Positions 15,771-25,147 are shown, counted from the first letter of the stretch. The stretch is 64,000 nt of DNA from Pseudomonas sp. Irchel s3h14 (GCF_900187425.1 NZ_FYDJ01000004.1:414958-478957); one strand, 5' to 3'. The notes: generated from the letters alone by a model not told the origin. Program-made: numbers and translations.

Positions 15771-16421
15771 GGCACTTTCTGTGGCGCTGGTACCCTGAAG
15801 CCGCTCTAGGCTACTTAGCTTGTGAACTAGCAGCCTAGCCCCACTATCATCGACGAAGTCCTCATACAGGACAGTGTTGTCTCGGAAGTGATTGTCGAGG
15901 AGATTCAGGACGTCTCTTAGTACTGCGAGCATATTCTCGACTGCGGCTCTGCTGATGCCGCTAAGAGGATTGGAGTTTCGGTTGCTGAGGTAGTTGTGAT
16001 CTTGATGTGCTATACGCTTGTTGCGATGCTCGCGGGCAAACTCTGCTGCCGCTACTGCCTTAGTGCAGAGATCCTGAGCCTCCGTCCTTAGCGCGGAATC
16101 AGTGATGAGTGGTGGAAGCGACTGCACGGTTAGGTTCTTGTTTTTTCCTGTGGCCGGTGGGTCCGTCATTCGTGAGACGCCAAGGAGTACGCTATCCCAA
16201 AGCTCGTCTTGCACGATTTTAAAGAATAAACCAGCCGTTCTATTGAGCAGCTGAACCGTATCCGTTGTATCTCCGAAAAGCTGCCGATACTGCTGCCAAA
16301 GAACATGAAGCTCTACGAGCTCTCTATAGAGTTCGTAGAAATTAGCACCGAGTTCTTGTCCCATCGCGAAAATATAATCGGCACGTACTTCTTCCATGGA
16401 TCGCGTGACCATTGAGTGCAT
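15765..16421 (-). CDS. HEPN / AbiU2-like protein in an integron cassette
   Basis: A 218-residue helical protein. The segments LWQQYRQLFGDTTDTVQLLNRTAG, DELWDSVLLGVSRMTDPPATGKNKN and EFAREHRNKRIAHQDHN match the AbiU2-type HEPN layout. The RNKRIAH stretch supplies the Arg-x5-His motif of HEPN ribonucleases. Family relatives are linked to abortive infection or toxin functions; the activity here is inferred. The start may be ATG 16421, 16412 or 16397; the first overlaps the attC core GTTAGGATGC. No antitoxin gene is visible beside it. Confidence 0.65.
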   Translation of the reverse strand: MHSMVTRSMEEVRADYIFAMGQELGANFYELYRELVELHVLWQQYRQLFGDTTDTVQLLNRTAGLFFKIVQDELWDSVLLGVSRMTDPPATGKNKNLTVQSLPPLITDSALRTEAQDLCTKAVAAAEFAREHRNKRIAHQDHNYLSNRNSNPLSGISRAAVENMLAVLRDVLNLLDNHFRDNTVLYEDFVDDSGARLLVHKLSSLERLQGTSATESAP

Positions 16422-16509
16422 CCTAACGATTAAGCCAACAGGCGAGCAAAAGCGTAGCTTTTGCGAGTCCAGTGAGCGAAGCGAGCGGTGTTGAGCGCCT
16501 TGTTAGGCG
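16422..16509 (-). repeat. Integron attC site of the DUF1905 cassette
   Basis: On the minus strand it runs from GCCTAACAAGGCG (the RYYYAAC core) to TTAATCGTTAGG (the GTTRRRY-like core). Between them are pairing arms CTCGCTTCGCTCACTGG and a hairpin GCAAAAGCTACGCTTTTGC. It lies 20 bases behind the stop of the upstream cassette gene. This is a full attC layout of about 88 bp. Confidence 0.75.
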
Positions 16510-16529
16510 TATTCAACGGAATGTTCCAT

Positions 16530-17084
16530 TTAAAAATTTTTGGCCTCGGGCGCACGGAAGGCCTTACTGTAGTAGCCAGACTGATCGAAACAGCAAACCT
16601 GCTTCTTGCCGGATGCAAGCATATCGCAGGCATCACCAATTCGTTTTGCGCGCGTCTTAAGTTGCTTGGCTGAAGTAATCCAGTGTATCCAGTCTACTCG
16701 TGCGATGGTCGTCGTATTGTTCCAAACTTTACGAGCCTCAGGAGTGGCTGCCAGTGCCTCCTGAAAATCTGGTGGGATGTCAGGCTCGGGTTCCTTCTTC
16801 ACAGGGGTTAGCTCTAGCGTAACGATATCCCCAACGGCCGCGCCTGCGGCTTCGCGTAATTCTCTACTTACCTGCAGCCAATGGCTCAGCTGACCATCCG
16901 GCTCAAGGGTTGCCTGGAAATGGTGCCCATTGATTGTGCCTTCAACTGTCGTCCTTCCTCGCCTCGGAAGCTGTTCACTCGCGTCTCTTGGCAGTACTAC
17001 GAACGCCCACGATGTATCATTACCAGGCTTTGCCGGACGAAGAAGCTTTGCTTCGAATCGGGATTTCACATCGATTGTTGTCAT
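16530..17084 (-). CDS. DUF1905 / YdeI-like protein in an integron cassette
   Basis: A 184-residue protein with an N-terminal DUF1905 barrel (FEAKLLRPAKPGNDTSWAFVV, GRTTVEGTINGHHFQATLEPDG, VGDIVTLELTP) and a C-terminal YdeI/OmpD-associated segment (IPPDFQEALAATPEARKVWNN, WIHWITSAKQLKTRAKRI). Such proteins are frequent in integron cassettes; YdeI has been linked to peptide and bacteriocin protection, but the mechanism is unknown. GGAGGAGTTGCA precedes ATG 17084, a good ribosome binding site. The C terminus is slightly shortened compared with the family. Confidence 0.75.
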   Translation of the reverse strand: MTTIDVKSRFEAKLLRPAKPGNDTSWAFVVLPRDASEQLPRRGRTTVEGTINGHHFQATLEPDGQLSHWLQVSRELREAAGAAVGDIVTLELTPVKKEPEPDIPPDFQEALAATPEARKVWNNTTTIARVDWIHWITSAKQLKTRAKRIGDACDMLASGKKQVCCFDQSGYYSKAFRAPEAKNF

Positions 17085-17388
17085 TGCAACTCCTCCAACT
17101 TATACGCCTAACTACTATTTGGCGACATCACTGTCGCGTTTAAACGCGACAGTAATGTCGTATAACGTTCCTTTTCGTCCTGCAAGCCCTTGTCTAGCCT
17201 GGAGGAATTGCAGCAAACGCGACATAGTCCAAGAAGAAACGCGACATGGATGACGCCGAGCTCAGCTGCGGTTCAGAAGCAATCAATAGCATGAGAACAC
17301 TGACTATCGGCAAGGCATTGCAACATCCGCGGCACGGTATGTGGGATGGACATTTTTTTAGCTGCAAAATGGCCATCTAACAAATTTC
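17085..17388. other. Gene-free stretch with AAACGCGACA repeats
   Basis: It contains a perfect 20-bp palindrome at 17132-17151 and two further direct copies of AAACGCGACA at 17215-17224 and 17237-17246. The cassette core GTTAGGC of the DUF1905 cassette is at its left (17104-17110). The repeats resemble the multiple transposase-binding sites at ends of Tn402/Tn7-like elements. No gene is supported. Confidence 0.5.
17132..17151. repeat. 20-bp perfect palindrome
   Basis: TGTCGCGTTTAAACGCGACA. It is extended on both sides by an imperfect CGACATTAC / GTGATGTCG pairing, giving a hairpin of nearly 40 bases. Confidence 0.75.
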
Positions 17389-18642
17389 TTATTCAAACTT
17401 CCCCGTAGGCGGCAACCGCTGCATAAGGGAATGACTTAGCGCATCACGCAATCCCGTCGGGATGTCCGGTGGCCCCTGCCTTAAAATCGGGCTCACCATC
17501 TGCCCATCAAACTCATTGCGAATGGTGTCGATGATGTCATCCGGTACCTTCGTCATATCGTATTGAACGATGGGGGTCGTGCCAGGAAACAATGTATGTA
17601 TTGCCATGAGTTGTGCCAGCTCGGCCAGCTTCTGTTCATGCGTCGCCACAAAGGCAATTTCGACATGACCGCCACTCACTGGCGGCTTCAATAGCATTTC
17701 CGGCGTTCTCAGCAGCAGCAAGTCCCACGCTGTAGCGGAAATGTTTCTGAGCGCCTTTTTACGTGAGGTGTTCTCCTTGATTCCGAGCAGAGAGCCTGCT
17801 TGCCCGCTGAAATAGTGCAACGCCAACTGGCTTTCCCGGGCAAGCGAAACATTCACCGTAGCGCTGATGAAGCGCTGATAAGCAATGTACTGGTCCGCAG
17901 CCGGCGCACCTCGCATTTCAAATTCGCGTAACAGAACCATCTTCAGCAATGCGATCTCGGTGACTTCAACTGTCTCCAGAGCCTCACGCTGGGTATGGTT
18001 TGCGATAAATGAATGCACGTGCTGCTCGGCAATCTCATCAAGGGAATCTACGCCTTCCTTCGCAAGATAATGCGCGACGGCGGCCGGGAGCAGGCGGACG
18101 TTGCCCGTCGCCAGAAAATAACCGGTGTCCATGGCTAGGAACCGATAAAGCAACCGTAAGCGCCGTGTGGCATGAAGCAAGAAATTCGCGCGCGTTGATT
18201 TTGCATACTGCTCGGTCAAAAAGAAGCCGGCGTTGATATCCCAGCCTTCACGTGAGACGAACTCAATAAAACCTCGCATGCCATCATCTATCTCCGCACC
18301 GGACATCAATGCGGCGATGCCGTCCAACAAATTGGAGTCGACCACGGCCTTGGCGCAGGCTGGATAACTCAACTCGCCCTCTTCCCAATACTGTCGGTTT
18401 ATCAGGTACGGTTGTTTACCGCCGAACTGATCGATCAACATGACGGGCTTATTGACCCCAAAAGTCTTAGTGCCGCGCAGCCATGGCGACTCAATTGGGG
18501 AATCCTTCACCAGCCATTGGAATGCTGTCATGGTGCTGCCCCCCTTTTCCCAAGAAAAATTTTGAACAACTGCATTCCGAGCTTTGTGCAGCGCGAAGTG
18601 AGCAATGATCAACCCGATACTAATGGCCATTAAGATGCCCAT
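17389..18642 (-). CDS. Orphan hypothetical protein with N-terminal membrane anchor
   Basis: A 417-residue product with one N-terminal hydrophobic segment (ILMAISIGLIIAHFALH) and a long, mostly helical soluble part. Features include a FLLHATRRLRLLYRFLAMDTGYFLATG stretch and an Ala/Leu-rich middle. I do not recognise a family. Codon use is normal for the window. It stands alone on the minus strand between the repeat block and an IS110-family element. A GTTAGAT motif follows the stop, which could be a cassette boundary, but no full attC is seen. Confidence 0.55.
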   Translation of the reverse strand: MGILMAISIGLIIAHFALHKARNAVVQNFSWEKGGSTMTAFQWLVKDSPIESPWLRGTKTFGVNKPVMLIDQFGGKQPYLINRQYWEEGELSYPACAKAVVDSNLLDGIAALMSGAEIDDGMRGFIEFVSREGWDINAGFFLTEQYAKSTRANFLLHATRRLRLLYRFLAMDTGYFLATGNVRLLPAAVAHYLAKEGVDSLDEIAEQHVHSFIANHTQREALETVEVTEIALLKMVLLREFEMRGAPAADQYIAYQRFISATVNVSLARESQLALHYFSGQAGSLLGIKENTSRKKALRNISATAWDLLLLRTPEMLLKPPVSGGHVEIAFVATHEQKLAELAQLMAIHTLFPGTTPIVQYDMTKVPDDIIDTIRNEFDGQMVSPILRQGPPDIPTGLRDALSHSLMQRLPPTGKFE

Positions 18643-18751
18643 GTCCTACGACACGCGACTCTCTCCTCAGCCGCTTCACCGCCTGCCTGCCAAGTTGAGA
18701 GCAGGTCCACGACTCGTCTGATGGGCAAGTTTCAACCCAAAGCAATGGGAT

Positions 18752-18825
18752 GGACTCCTCCTCACTTCGGCATCTTGAGTGCCAGACTGAAAGGGCGAAC
18801 CACAGTCAACGGTGAGAAGGAGTCC
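18752..18825. repeat. 14-bp inverted repeat spanning the IS1111-type 5' leader
   Basis: GGACTCCTCCTCAC (18752-18765) and GTGAGAAGGAGTCC (18812-18825) match at 13 of 14 positions. The right arm contains the AGGAG ribosome binding site of the transposase, so it may limit translation. It may also be part of the IS left end. Confidence 0.55.
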
Positions 18826-18829
18826 ACAC

Positions 18830-19861
18830 ATGAAGCTTATGCGAATTGGGGTCGACCTGGCCAAGAACGTGTTTCAGATCCACGGCGTGGATTGTCATGA
18901 GCTACCCGTCTGGCGGCAGCGCCTACCGCGTGATCGCTGGCTGCAAACGGTGTTGGAAAAGATCGAACCTGGCTGTGAGATCGGGATGGAGAGTTGCGGT
19001 GGGGCCCATCACTGGGCGCGGCAGCTACAAGCCAACGGATTTCGGGTAAAGCTGGTCGCGCCGCAGTTCGTCAAACCGTACGTCAAGAGCAACAAGAACG
19101 ACGCGAACGATGCCGAGGCGATCTGCGAAGCGATGAGCCGTCCCAGCATGCGCTTCGTCGCCATCAAGACGATCGAACAACAGGATATCCAGGCGACGCA
19201 TCGCATCCGGGCCGGCTTAATCGAACAGCGGACGGCCAAAGCCAATCAGATCCGTGGGCTGGTCGCCGAGTACGGTCTCGTTGCACCGAAGGAATTGCTG
19301 ATGCTGCGTCGTGCAATACCATGCTGGCTAGGGGATGCGGATAACGGTTTGACGGCACGCTTTCGTCGTCTGCTGGATGGTTTGTGGGACGATCTTCGTG
19401 CGCTGGATGGGCGTGTTTGCCAGCTCGACGGTGAGATCACTGCGATCGCGACAAACGAGCCGTCCGCCGTTCGCCTTCAACAGCTGCGCGGTGTCGGCCC
19501 AATGATCGCCACAGCGCTCGTCGTCGCTCTCGGTGATGCCCGTCAGTTTGCCAATGGCCGACAGTTTGCCGCCTCGCTGGGACTGACACCGAGGCAACAC
19601 AGTTCTGGTGGTAAGGATCGACTACTCGGTATCAGCAAGCGCGGTGATACGTATCTGCGAACATTGATGGTGCATGGCGCACGCTCGGCGCTACGCACAG
19701 CCAAATCCAAAGAGGATCGGCTCAGCCAGTGGGCCGTTCGTTTAGCCGAGCGATCGCATCCCAATGTGGCCGCTATTGCGCTGGCCAACAAAACTGCACG
19801 CATGGCTTGGGCGATGCTGCGTCACGGCACTGATTACCAACCGAATCAGGCAGCGGCCTGA
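18830..19861 (+). CDS. IS110-family (IS1111-like) transposase
   Basis: A 343-residue protein from ATG 18830. The N-terminal DEDD/RuvC-like domain starts RIGVDLAKNVFQIHGVD and includes IGMESCGGAHHWAR and NKNDANDAEAICEA. The C-terminal Transposase_20 region has LRGVGPMIATALVVALGD, FAASLGLTPRQHSSGGK and the catalytic-serine region LGISKRGDTYLRTLMVHGAR. Enzymes of this family are RNA-guided DNA recombinases. All blocks are present, so it looks functional. It borders the arsenic cluster. Confidence 0.92.
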   Translation: MKLMRIGVDLAKNVFQIHGVDCHELPVWRQRLPRDRWLQTVLEKIEPGCEIGMESCGGAHHWARQLQANGFRVKLVAPQFVKPYVKSNKNDANDAEAICEAMSRPSMRFVAIKTIEQQDIQATHRIRAGLIEQRTAKANQIRGLVAEYGLVAPKELLMLRRAIPCWLGDADNGLTARFRRLLDGLWDDLRALDGRVCQLDGEITAIATNEPSAVRLQQLRGVGPMIATALVVALGDARQFANGRQFAASLGLTPRQHSSGGKDRLLGISKRGDTYLRTLMVHGARSALRTAKSKEDRLSQWAVRLAERSHPNVAAIALANKTARMAWAMLRHGTDYQPNQAAA

Positions 19862-20048
19862 TCTATTTACCCGACGTGTTCTACGAGAGAAACAACTCTT
19901 AACCACGATTGCGAAGCAACCTGAACGATGGCAAACCGGTCGAACCGGCGTCGGCAAAACCCTCGAATGTCCAAGTGCGAAAAGCACGAAAAAGCGATCG
20001 GGAGCCGGCGCGCGAATAGCCCATCATGGCCCTGCATCGACCGGTTGA
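19862..20048 (+). ncRNA. Candidate bridge-RNA region of the IS1111-like element
   Basis: The IS110 family uses a structured bridge RNA encoded in its non-coding flank; for the IS1111 group this is generally the 3' side. The 187 bases behind this transposase have no gene and contain short stems (CCGGTCGAACCGG, GTGCGAAAAGCAC). The RNA is inferred, not shown. Confidence 0.35.
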
Positions 20049-20066
20049 ATCCACAGCCAAAAGCAG

Positions 20067-21287
20067 TCATTCACTACATGCGTGACTAGGCAATGCAATC
20101 GAAATCAAAGCTGCGAACAGCACGAATGCGCTCGATATCCATAAGCACGCGCCTAAGCCATACACCTGATAGACCCAGCCGGAGAGCACCGTGCCGATCA
20201 ACCGTCCCATGGCGTTCGACATGTAATAAAACCCCACATCCAGCGACACGCCGTCTTCCTTGGCGTAGGACACGATCAGGTAGCTGTGCAGCGAGGAGTT
20301 CACTGCGAACAACGCACCAAAAATCATCAATCCGCCCAACAGCACCCCCTGTTGCGACAACCCGGTGTTCAGCCCCAGAGCGATTGCCGCGGGCAGGCCG
20401 GCCAGTGCCAGCGCCCACAGAAACGCTGCACGACCATCCGGTACGTGCCCCCGTTTCTTTCCGGTGATGTTGGGCGCGAAGGACTGCACGACGCCGTAGC
20501 CAATCACCCAGGCAGCAAGGAAGCCGCCAACCTTCCAGAAATCCCAGCCGAACACGCTGCTCAGGTACACCGGCAAGGCCACCACAAACCAAACATCGCG
20601 GGCGCCGAACAGGAACATTCGTGCCGCTGAGAGGATATTGATCGCCCGGCTCTTGGACAGGATGTCCCTAAATTTGGGCTTGGCTTTGGCTTTGCCCAGG
20701 TCCTTCTTCAACAGGATCAAGCTGCTGATCCAGATCAGCGCCAGGACACCTGCCATGGCCAGCACGGCGCCTTTGAAGCCGATGAGTGCCAGCAAGGCTC
20801 CACCAAGAAAGAAGCCGACACCCTTGAGTGCGTTCTTCGAGCCGGTGAGGATCGCCACCCACTTGTACAGCTTGCCCTGCTGCCCATCAGGAACCAGAAG
20901 CTTGATGGTGCTTTTGGCACTCATCTTGTTCAGGTCTTTGGCAATTCCCGACATCGCCTGGGCCGCCATCACCCAAGGAATGGTTAGCCAGGTTACCGGG
21001 ACGGTCAGCATCAGCAGCGCCGCAACCTGAATGCCCAGCCCGATGTTCATGGTTCGGTTCAGACCCAGTCGAGCGCCGAGATAACCGCCCACCAGGTTGG
21101 TGATCACGCCAAAGAGTTCGTAGAACAGAAACAACGCCGCGATTTGAAGTGGGCTGTAGCCCAATGCGTGAAAGTGCAGCACCACCAACATGCGCAAAGC
21201 ACCATCGGTGAGGGTGAAGGCCCAGTAGTTGCCCGTAACGAGCAGGTACTGCCGCACTTCCGGCGCGAGGGCTGACAACGCTTTCAT
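20067..21287 (-). CDS. arsJ: ArsJ organoarsenical exporter (MFS)
   Basis: A 406-residue MFS transporter with 11-12 hydrophobic segments. The N-terminal LVTGNYWAFTLTDGALRMLVV block and the IAKDLNKMSAKSTIKLLVP loop are typical of ArsJ. ArsJ exports 1-arseno-3-phosphoglycerate, which the adjacent GAPDH makes from arsenate; the product then falls apart to arsenate outside. Only 9 bases separate it from the GAPDH gene, in line with their joint function. Last gene of the leftward ars operon, next to the IS110-family element. Confidence 0.92.
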   Translation of the reverse strand: MKALSALAPEVRQYLLVTGNYWAFTLTDGALRMLVVLHFHALGYSPLQIAALFLFYELFGVITNLVGGYLGARLGLNRTMNIGLGIQVAALLMLTVPVTWLTIPWVMAAQAMSGIAKDLNKMSAKSTIKLLVPDGQQGKLYKWVAILTGSKNALKGVGFFLGGALLALIGFKGAVLAMAGVLALIWISSLILLKKDLGKAKAKPKFRDILSKSRAINILSAARMFLFGARDVWFVVALPVYLSSVFGWDFWKVGGFLAAWVIGYGVVQSFAPNITGKKRGHVPDGRAAFLWALALAGLPAAIALGLNTGLSQQGVLLGGLMIFGALFAVNSSLHSYLIVSYAKEDGVSLDVGFYYMSNAMGRLIGTVLSGWVYQVYGLGACLWISSAFVLFAALISIALPSHACSE

Positions 21288-21296
21288 GACCGCTCC

Positions 21297-22301
21297 TTAA
21301 ACTGCCAGGCCGACCATTTTGGCCAGTTCGACGGTGCGGTTGGCATAGCCCCACTCGTTGTCGTACCAAGCATAGAGTTTGACCTGGGTGCCGTTGATGA
21401 CCATGGTCGACAGCGCATCGATAATCGATGAGCGAGGGTCGGTACGGTAGTCGATGGACACCAGTGGGCGCTCCTCGAAACCGAGGATGTCTTTCAGCTC
21501 GTTCTCGGAGGCGTCCTTGAGGAACTGATTCACCTCCTCGACAGTGGTGGCCCGCTCGACCTCGAAGACACAGTCGGTCAGTGAAGCGTTGGCCAGCGGC
21601 ACGCGTACCGCGTGACCATTCAGGCGCCCACGCAGCTCCGGAAAGATTTCGGCAATGGCGGTGGCCGAACCGGTACTGGTTGGGATCAGGCTCATGCCGG
21701 AGGCACGCGCCCGGCGCAGATCCTTGTGTGGCTGATCGAGGATGCTTTGGGTGTTGGTCAGGTCGTGGATGGTGGTGATCGAGCCGTGGCGAATGCCCAG
21801 CTTTTCGTGGATGACTTTCACCACTGGCGCCAGACAGTTGGTGGTGCACGAAGCAGCGGTGACGATGCGATGTTCCGCCGCATTGAACAGCTGATGGTTG
21901 ACGCCCATGACGACGTTCAGCGCGCCTTTTTCTTTCACCGGAGCGCAGACCACCACACGCTTAACGCCCTGATCCAGGTAGGCCTGCAACACCGCCACGG
22001 TTTTCATCTTGCCGCTGGCTTCAATCACCAGATCGCAGCCCGACCAGTCGGTGTCGGCAATCGCTTTGTTCGCGGTCACCTTGATGCGCTTGCCGCCAAT
22101 CACCACCTGATCGCCTTCTGCGCTGGCTTCGTTGTGCCAACGACCATGCACAGAGTCGAAATTGATCAGGTGCGCATGGGTTACTGCATCGCCTGCCGGA
22201 TCATTGATCTGCACGAACTCAAACTCCGGCCAACTCCAGGCCGCTCGCAGAGCGAGGCGGCCGATCCGACCGAAACCATTGATGCCAACTTTGATAGTCA
22301 T
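21297..22301 (-). CDS. gapdh: Glyceraldehyde-3-phosphate dehydrogenase of the ArsJ pathway
   Basis: A 334-residue GAPDH with the Rossmann start [15 protein letters not shown], the catalytic cysteine motif [10 protein letters not shown] and the C-terminal [10 protein letters not shown]. With arsenate in place of phosphate it forms 1-arseno-3-phosphoglycerate, the ArsJ substrate. ATG 22301 is the standard GAPDH start; a longer upstream frame overlaps the phosphatase gene and has no homology. Its place between the phosphatase and arsJ marks it as the arsenic-specific copy rather than the glycolytic one. Confidence 0.92.
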   Translation of the reverse strand: MTIKVGINGFGRIGRLALRAAWSWPEFEFVQINDPAGDAVTHAHLINFDSVHGRWHNEASAEGDQVVIGGKRIKVTANKAIADTDWSGCDLVIEASGKMKTVAVLQAYLDQGVKRVVVCAPVKEKGALNVVMGVNHQLFNAAEHRIVTAASCTTNCLAPVVKVIHEKLGIRHGSITTIHDLTNTQSILDQPHKDLRRARASGMSLIPTSTGSATAIAEIFPELRGRLNGHAVRVPLANASLTDCVFEVERATTVEEVNQFLKDASENELKDILGFEERPLVSIDYRTDPRSSIIDALSTMVINGTQVKLYAWYDNEWGYANRTVELAKMVGLAV

Positions 22302-22324
22302 GTTGTTGTGCTCTGTATCTGTTG

Positions 22325-22837
22325 TCAGTAGGAGTTCGACTGGATGTCGAACTGGCCGATGTATTCGATATGGGCAGGATGTTGAATGGCGCGTGGACGC
22401 AACGACTGAACATCGCGAATGGCATCGCTGAATGGCACACCGCTCTCGATCAGCAATTGAGCGGCGACCAAGCCCGTACGACCCGAGCCGCCCTTGCAAT
22501 GAATGGCGATGGTTTTCCCTTCGTTCAGCAATTGCTTTAGGCGCGGATGGTGTTGCGCCCATGCGGCTTTGAATGCTTCGCCAGGAGCTTGATCATCTTC
22601 TACTGGCAGGTGAAACCACTCGATGCCGAGCATTTGGCACTCTTCGGGCAGCAGGTCGATCTCGTTCTGAAGCAACTCCTCGGTCGGCATCAGCGTCAGC
22701 AACGCCGATGCCCCTGCATCCTTAAGAGTTTGCAACGCCTCGAATGGTCGGGTGCCCTTCGTGCCTGGGCACGGGGTAAAGATCAATTGGCCATTGAACT
22801 GTGCCAGAGGCTGTACGGAATAAGGGTGTTGTGGCAC
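22325..22837 (-). CDS. Dual-specificity/tyrosine phosphatase-like protein of the ars operon
   Basis: The 170-residue product has the Cys-x5-Arg phosphatase signature [10 protein letters not shown] with an upstream general-acid region (LPVEDDQAP). It resembles the small dual-specificity phosphatases that lie between arsH and gapdh in Pseudomonas ars operons. The arsenic-related role is not known; it could act on arseno- or phospho-sugars (inference). It sits 23 bases before the GAPDH start and 12 bases after arsH. Confidence 0.8.
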   Translation of the reverse strand: MPQHPYSVQPLAQFNGQLIFTPCPGTKGTRPFEALQTLKDAGASALLTLMPTEELLQNEIDLLPEECQMLGIEWFHLPVEDDQAPGEAFKAAWAQHHPRLKQLLNEGKTIAIHCKGGSGRTGLVAAQLLIESGVPFSDAIRDVQSLRPRAIQHPAHIEYIGQFDIQSNSY

Positions 22838-22849
22838 GGTGAAAAATCC

Positions 22850-23566
22850 TCAGATGGAGCGCTGATTGACACGTTTCATGAGTTCTTCCGCTGACTCTTT
22901 GCGCTCGGAATAACGATCCACCAGATAGTCCTGACGGTCGCGAAGCAGCAGCGTGAATTTCACCAGCTCTTCCATCACATCAACGACGCGGTCGTAGAAT
23001 GGAGAAGGCTTCATCCGGCCGTTGTCGTCGAATTCCATATAGGCCTTCGGCACGGAGGATTGGTTGGGGATGGTGAACATGCGCATCCAACGTCCCAGCA
23101 CTCGCAGCTGATTGACCACGTTGAACGACTGCGAACCACCGCACACCTGCATGACCGCAAGGGTTTTACCCTGGGTCGGGCGTACTGCGCCCATGGTCAG
23201 TGGCACCCAGTCGATCTGCGCTTTGAACACTGCGCTCATGGAACCGTGACGTTCTGGAGAGCACCAGACCTGCCCCTCGGACCACAGCATCAGGTCGCGC
23301 AGCTCCTTCACTCGCGGATGATCGTCGGGGGCATCATCTGGCAGCGGCAAACCGGATGGATTGAAAATCCGCGCCTCGGCACCGAAGTGCTCCAGCAGCC
23401 GAGCGGCTTCCTCGACTAGCAGGCGACTGAAGGAGCGCTCACGGGTCGATCCGTACAGCAGCAAAATGCGTGGCTTATGGATGGAGGTCTTTTCGATACC
23501 CAGTTTGTCTGTCGATGGAAGCTCAACCAGTTCGGTATCGAGTTGAGGGATAGGGTTATCAAACAT
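22850..23566 (-). CDS. arsH: ArsH organoarsenical oxidase / flavin reductase
   Basis: About 238 residues from ATG 23566. The flavodoxin-like FMN site is [15 protein letters not shown], and the NADPH-dependent FMN reductase motif is [19 protein letters not shown]. ArsH oxidises trivalent methylated and aromatic arsenicals to the less toxic pentavalent forms. It overlaps the end of acr3 by 8 bases. A start at 23584 would add six unusual residues. Complete for the family. Confidence 0.92.
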   Translation of the reverse strand: MFDNPIPQLDTELVELPSTDKLGIEKTSIHKPRILLLYGSTRERSFSRLLVEEAARLLEHFGAEARIFNPSGLPLPDDAPDDHPRVKELRDLMLWSEGQVWCSPERHGSMSAVFKAQIDWVPLTMGAVRPTQGKTLAVMQVCGGSQSFNVVNQLRVLGRWMRMFTIPNQSSVPKAYMEFDDNGRMKPSPFYDRVVDVMEELVKFTLLLRDRQDYLVDRYSERKESAEELMKRVNQRSI

Positions 23567-24638
23567 AGTCTTTGTCCTGCGCAACGGCGCTCTTGGATTC
23601 GTCGAACCAGCGGCGTTTCAGCCAAAGGGCCACACCGACCAGGGAAATCAGTACCGGTACTTCCACCAGCGGACCAATCACCGTGGCAAAGGCGACCGGG
23701 GAAGCCAGACCGAAGGTGGCAATGGCCACGGCAATCGCCAATTCGAAGTTGTTGCTTGCGGCGGTGAAAGCCAATGCGGTGGTGCGCGGGTAGTCAGCCT
23801 TGAGCAGCTTGCCCATCCAGAAGCTGATGAAAAACATCACCACGAAGTAGATCGTCAGAGGGATCGCGATGCGCAATACGTCGAATGGCAATAGCAGCAC
23901 CACGTCACCCTTGAGGCTGAACATGGCCACGATGGTCAACAGCAGTGCCACCAGTGTCAGCGGGCTGATCTTTGGAATGAAGCGCTCCTGGAACCAAGCT
24001 TCGCCTTTACGGGCGATGAGAATCTTGCGGGTCAGGAAGCCTGCCAGGAACGGCACCCCCAGGTAGATCAGAACCGACTCGGCAATGCTGACAAAGCTGG
24101 TCTCAATCACACTGCCTTCCAGCCCGAACAGCGGCGGCAACAGCCCCAGGAAGACCCAGGCATACACACTGAAAAACAGGATCTGGAAGATGCTGTTGAA
24201 CGCCACCAATCCGGCGACGTACTGATTGTTGCCACCTGCGATCTGATTCCAGACCAGCACCATCGCGATGCAGCGAGCCAAGCCGATAAGGATCAGGCCC
24301 GTCATGTATTCCGGCTGGTCCCGCAAGAAAATGATCGCCAGTGCGAACATCAGCACCGGGCCGATGACCCAGTTCTGGACCAAAGACAAAACGAGGATGC
24401 GCTTGTCCTTGAAGACTTCCGGCAGTTCCTCATAACGAACCTTGGCCAGAGGCGGATACATCATCACGATTAAGCCGATAGCGATGGGGACGTTGGTTGT
24501 GCCCACAGAAAGACTGTTGAGCCACTGCGGCCAGCCTTCGAACAGGCTCCCCAAACCGATGCCCAAGGCCATGGCGAGAAAAATCCACAGGGTCAGGTAT
24601 CGGTCCAGGAAGGAAAGGCGGCTTTTACTCATGGTCAT
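23559..24638 (-). CDS. acr3: ACR3-type arsenite efflux pump
   Basis: A 359-residue protein with ten hydrophobic segments and the ACR3 signatures [13 protein letters not shown] and [16 protein letters not shown]; the cysteine in ARC is the conserved arsenite-binding one. It extrudes As(III), driven by the proton gradient. It could start at 24638 or at the second ATG two codons later. It lies between arsC and arsH in the operon. In many Pseudomonas annotations the same protein is called ArsB. Confidence 0.93.
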   Translation of the reverse strand: MTMSKSRLSFLDRYLTLWIFLAMALGIGLGSLFEGWPQWLNSLSVGTTNVPIAIGLIVMMYPPLAKVRYEELPEVFKDKRILVLSLVQNWVIGPVLMFALAIIFLRDQPEYMTGLILIGLARCIAMVLVWNQIAGGNNQYVAGLVAFNSIFQILFFSVYAWVFLGLLPPLFGLEGSVIETSFVSIAESVLIYLGVPFLAGFLTRKILIARKGEAWFQERFIPKISPLTLVALLLTIVAMFSLKGDVVLLLPFDVLRIAIPLTIYFVVMFFISFWMGKLLKADYPRTTALAFTAASNNFELAIAVAIATFGLASPVAFATVIGPLVEVPVLISLVGVALWLKRRWFDESKSAVAQDKDYV

Positions 24639-24649
24639 TGCTCCTGTGG

Positions 24650-25120
24650 TTACAACGTGCCAATCAGGGCCAGCTCTGCCTTGAGCTGTTCGGCCCTCAG
24701 TTGGGCAAGCGGTAAAGCCAAGAAAGCTTCAATTCGGGTTTTGATCTGCTCCAAAGTGGCTTCAAAAGCCGCCTCGATCTCTTCTTGAGTCCCGTGGTAT
24801 TCCGAAGGGTCAGCCAGCCCCCAGTGGGCTTTGGTGGCCGGTCCGAAAAATACCGGGCAGGCTTCACCGGCTGCCTTGTCGCACACCGTGATGACGAAAT
24901 CAGGAGCCAAGTTCACATGGACATCGCTGGACTTACTGAACAGCCCGAGCGTCGATATACCAGCGTTTTCCAACGTCTTGAGACTCAGCGGATGCACTTC
25001 ACCTTTGGGCTGACTGCCCGCGCTGTAGGCTTTCATGCCTTCCGGTGCCAAGTGATTGAAGACCGCTTCACAGAGGATGCTGCGACAGCTATTGGCAGTG
25101 CAGAGGAACAGGATTTTCAT
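24650..25120 (-). CDS. arsC: Arsenate reductase ArsC (LMW-phosphatase type)
   Basis: A 156-residue enzyme with the P-loop CTANSCRS (Cys-x5-Arg) and a second pair of cysteines in [15 protein letters not shown]. This is the pattern of thioredoxin-coupled arsenate reductases that reduce As(V) to As(III). A DP motif (LADPSEY) supplies the general acid. It is placed directly before acr3, so product and pump are made together. A second, more distant arsC lies at 25529-25942. Confidence 0.92.
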   Translation of the reverse strand: MKILFLCTANSCRSILCEAVFNHLAPEGMKAYSAGSQPKGEVHPLSLKTLENAGISTLGLFSKSSDVHVNLAPDFVITVCDKAAGEACPVFFGPATKAHWGLADPSEYHGTQEEIEAAFEATLEQIKTRIEAFLALPLAQLRAEQLKAELALIGTL

Positions 25121-25147
25121 CGAGCGATCTCGTAGTCGAAGGCGGAA

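Larger units (their letters stand above)
18751..20048 (+). mobile_element. IS110-family element, IS1111-like (borders approximate)
   Basis: An intact transposase gene with short leader and about 190 bp of non-coding trailer. The IS1111 group lacks clear terminal repeats, so the limits are estimates. No target duplication was found, as expected for this family. Confidence 0.5.

Noticed and set aside
17194..17376. 60-codon minus-strand frame in the repeat block
   Set aside because: It overlaps the AAACGCGACA repeats, has no ribosome binding site and no domain.
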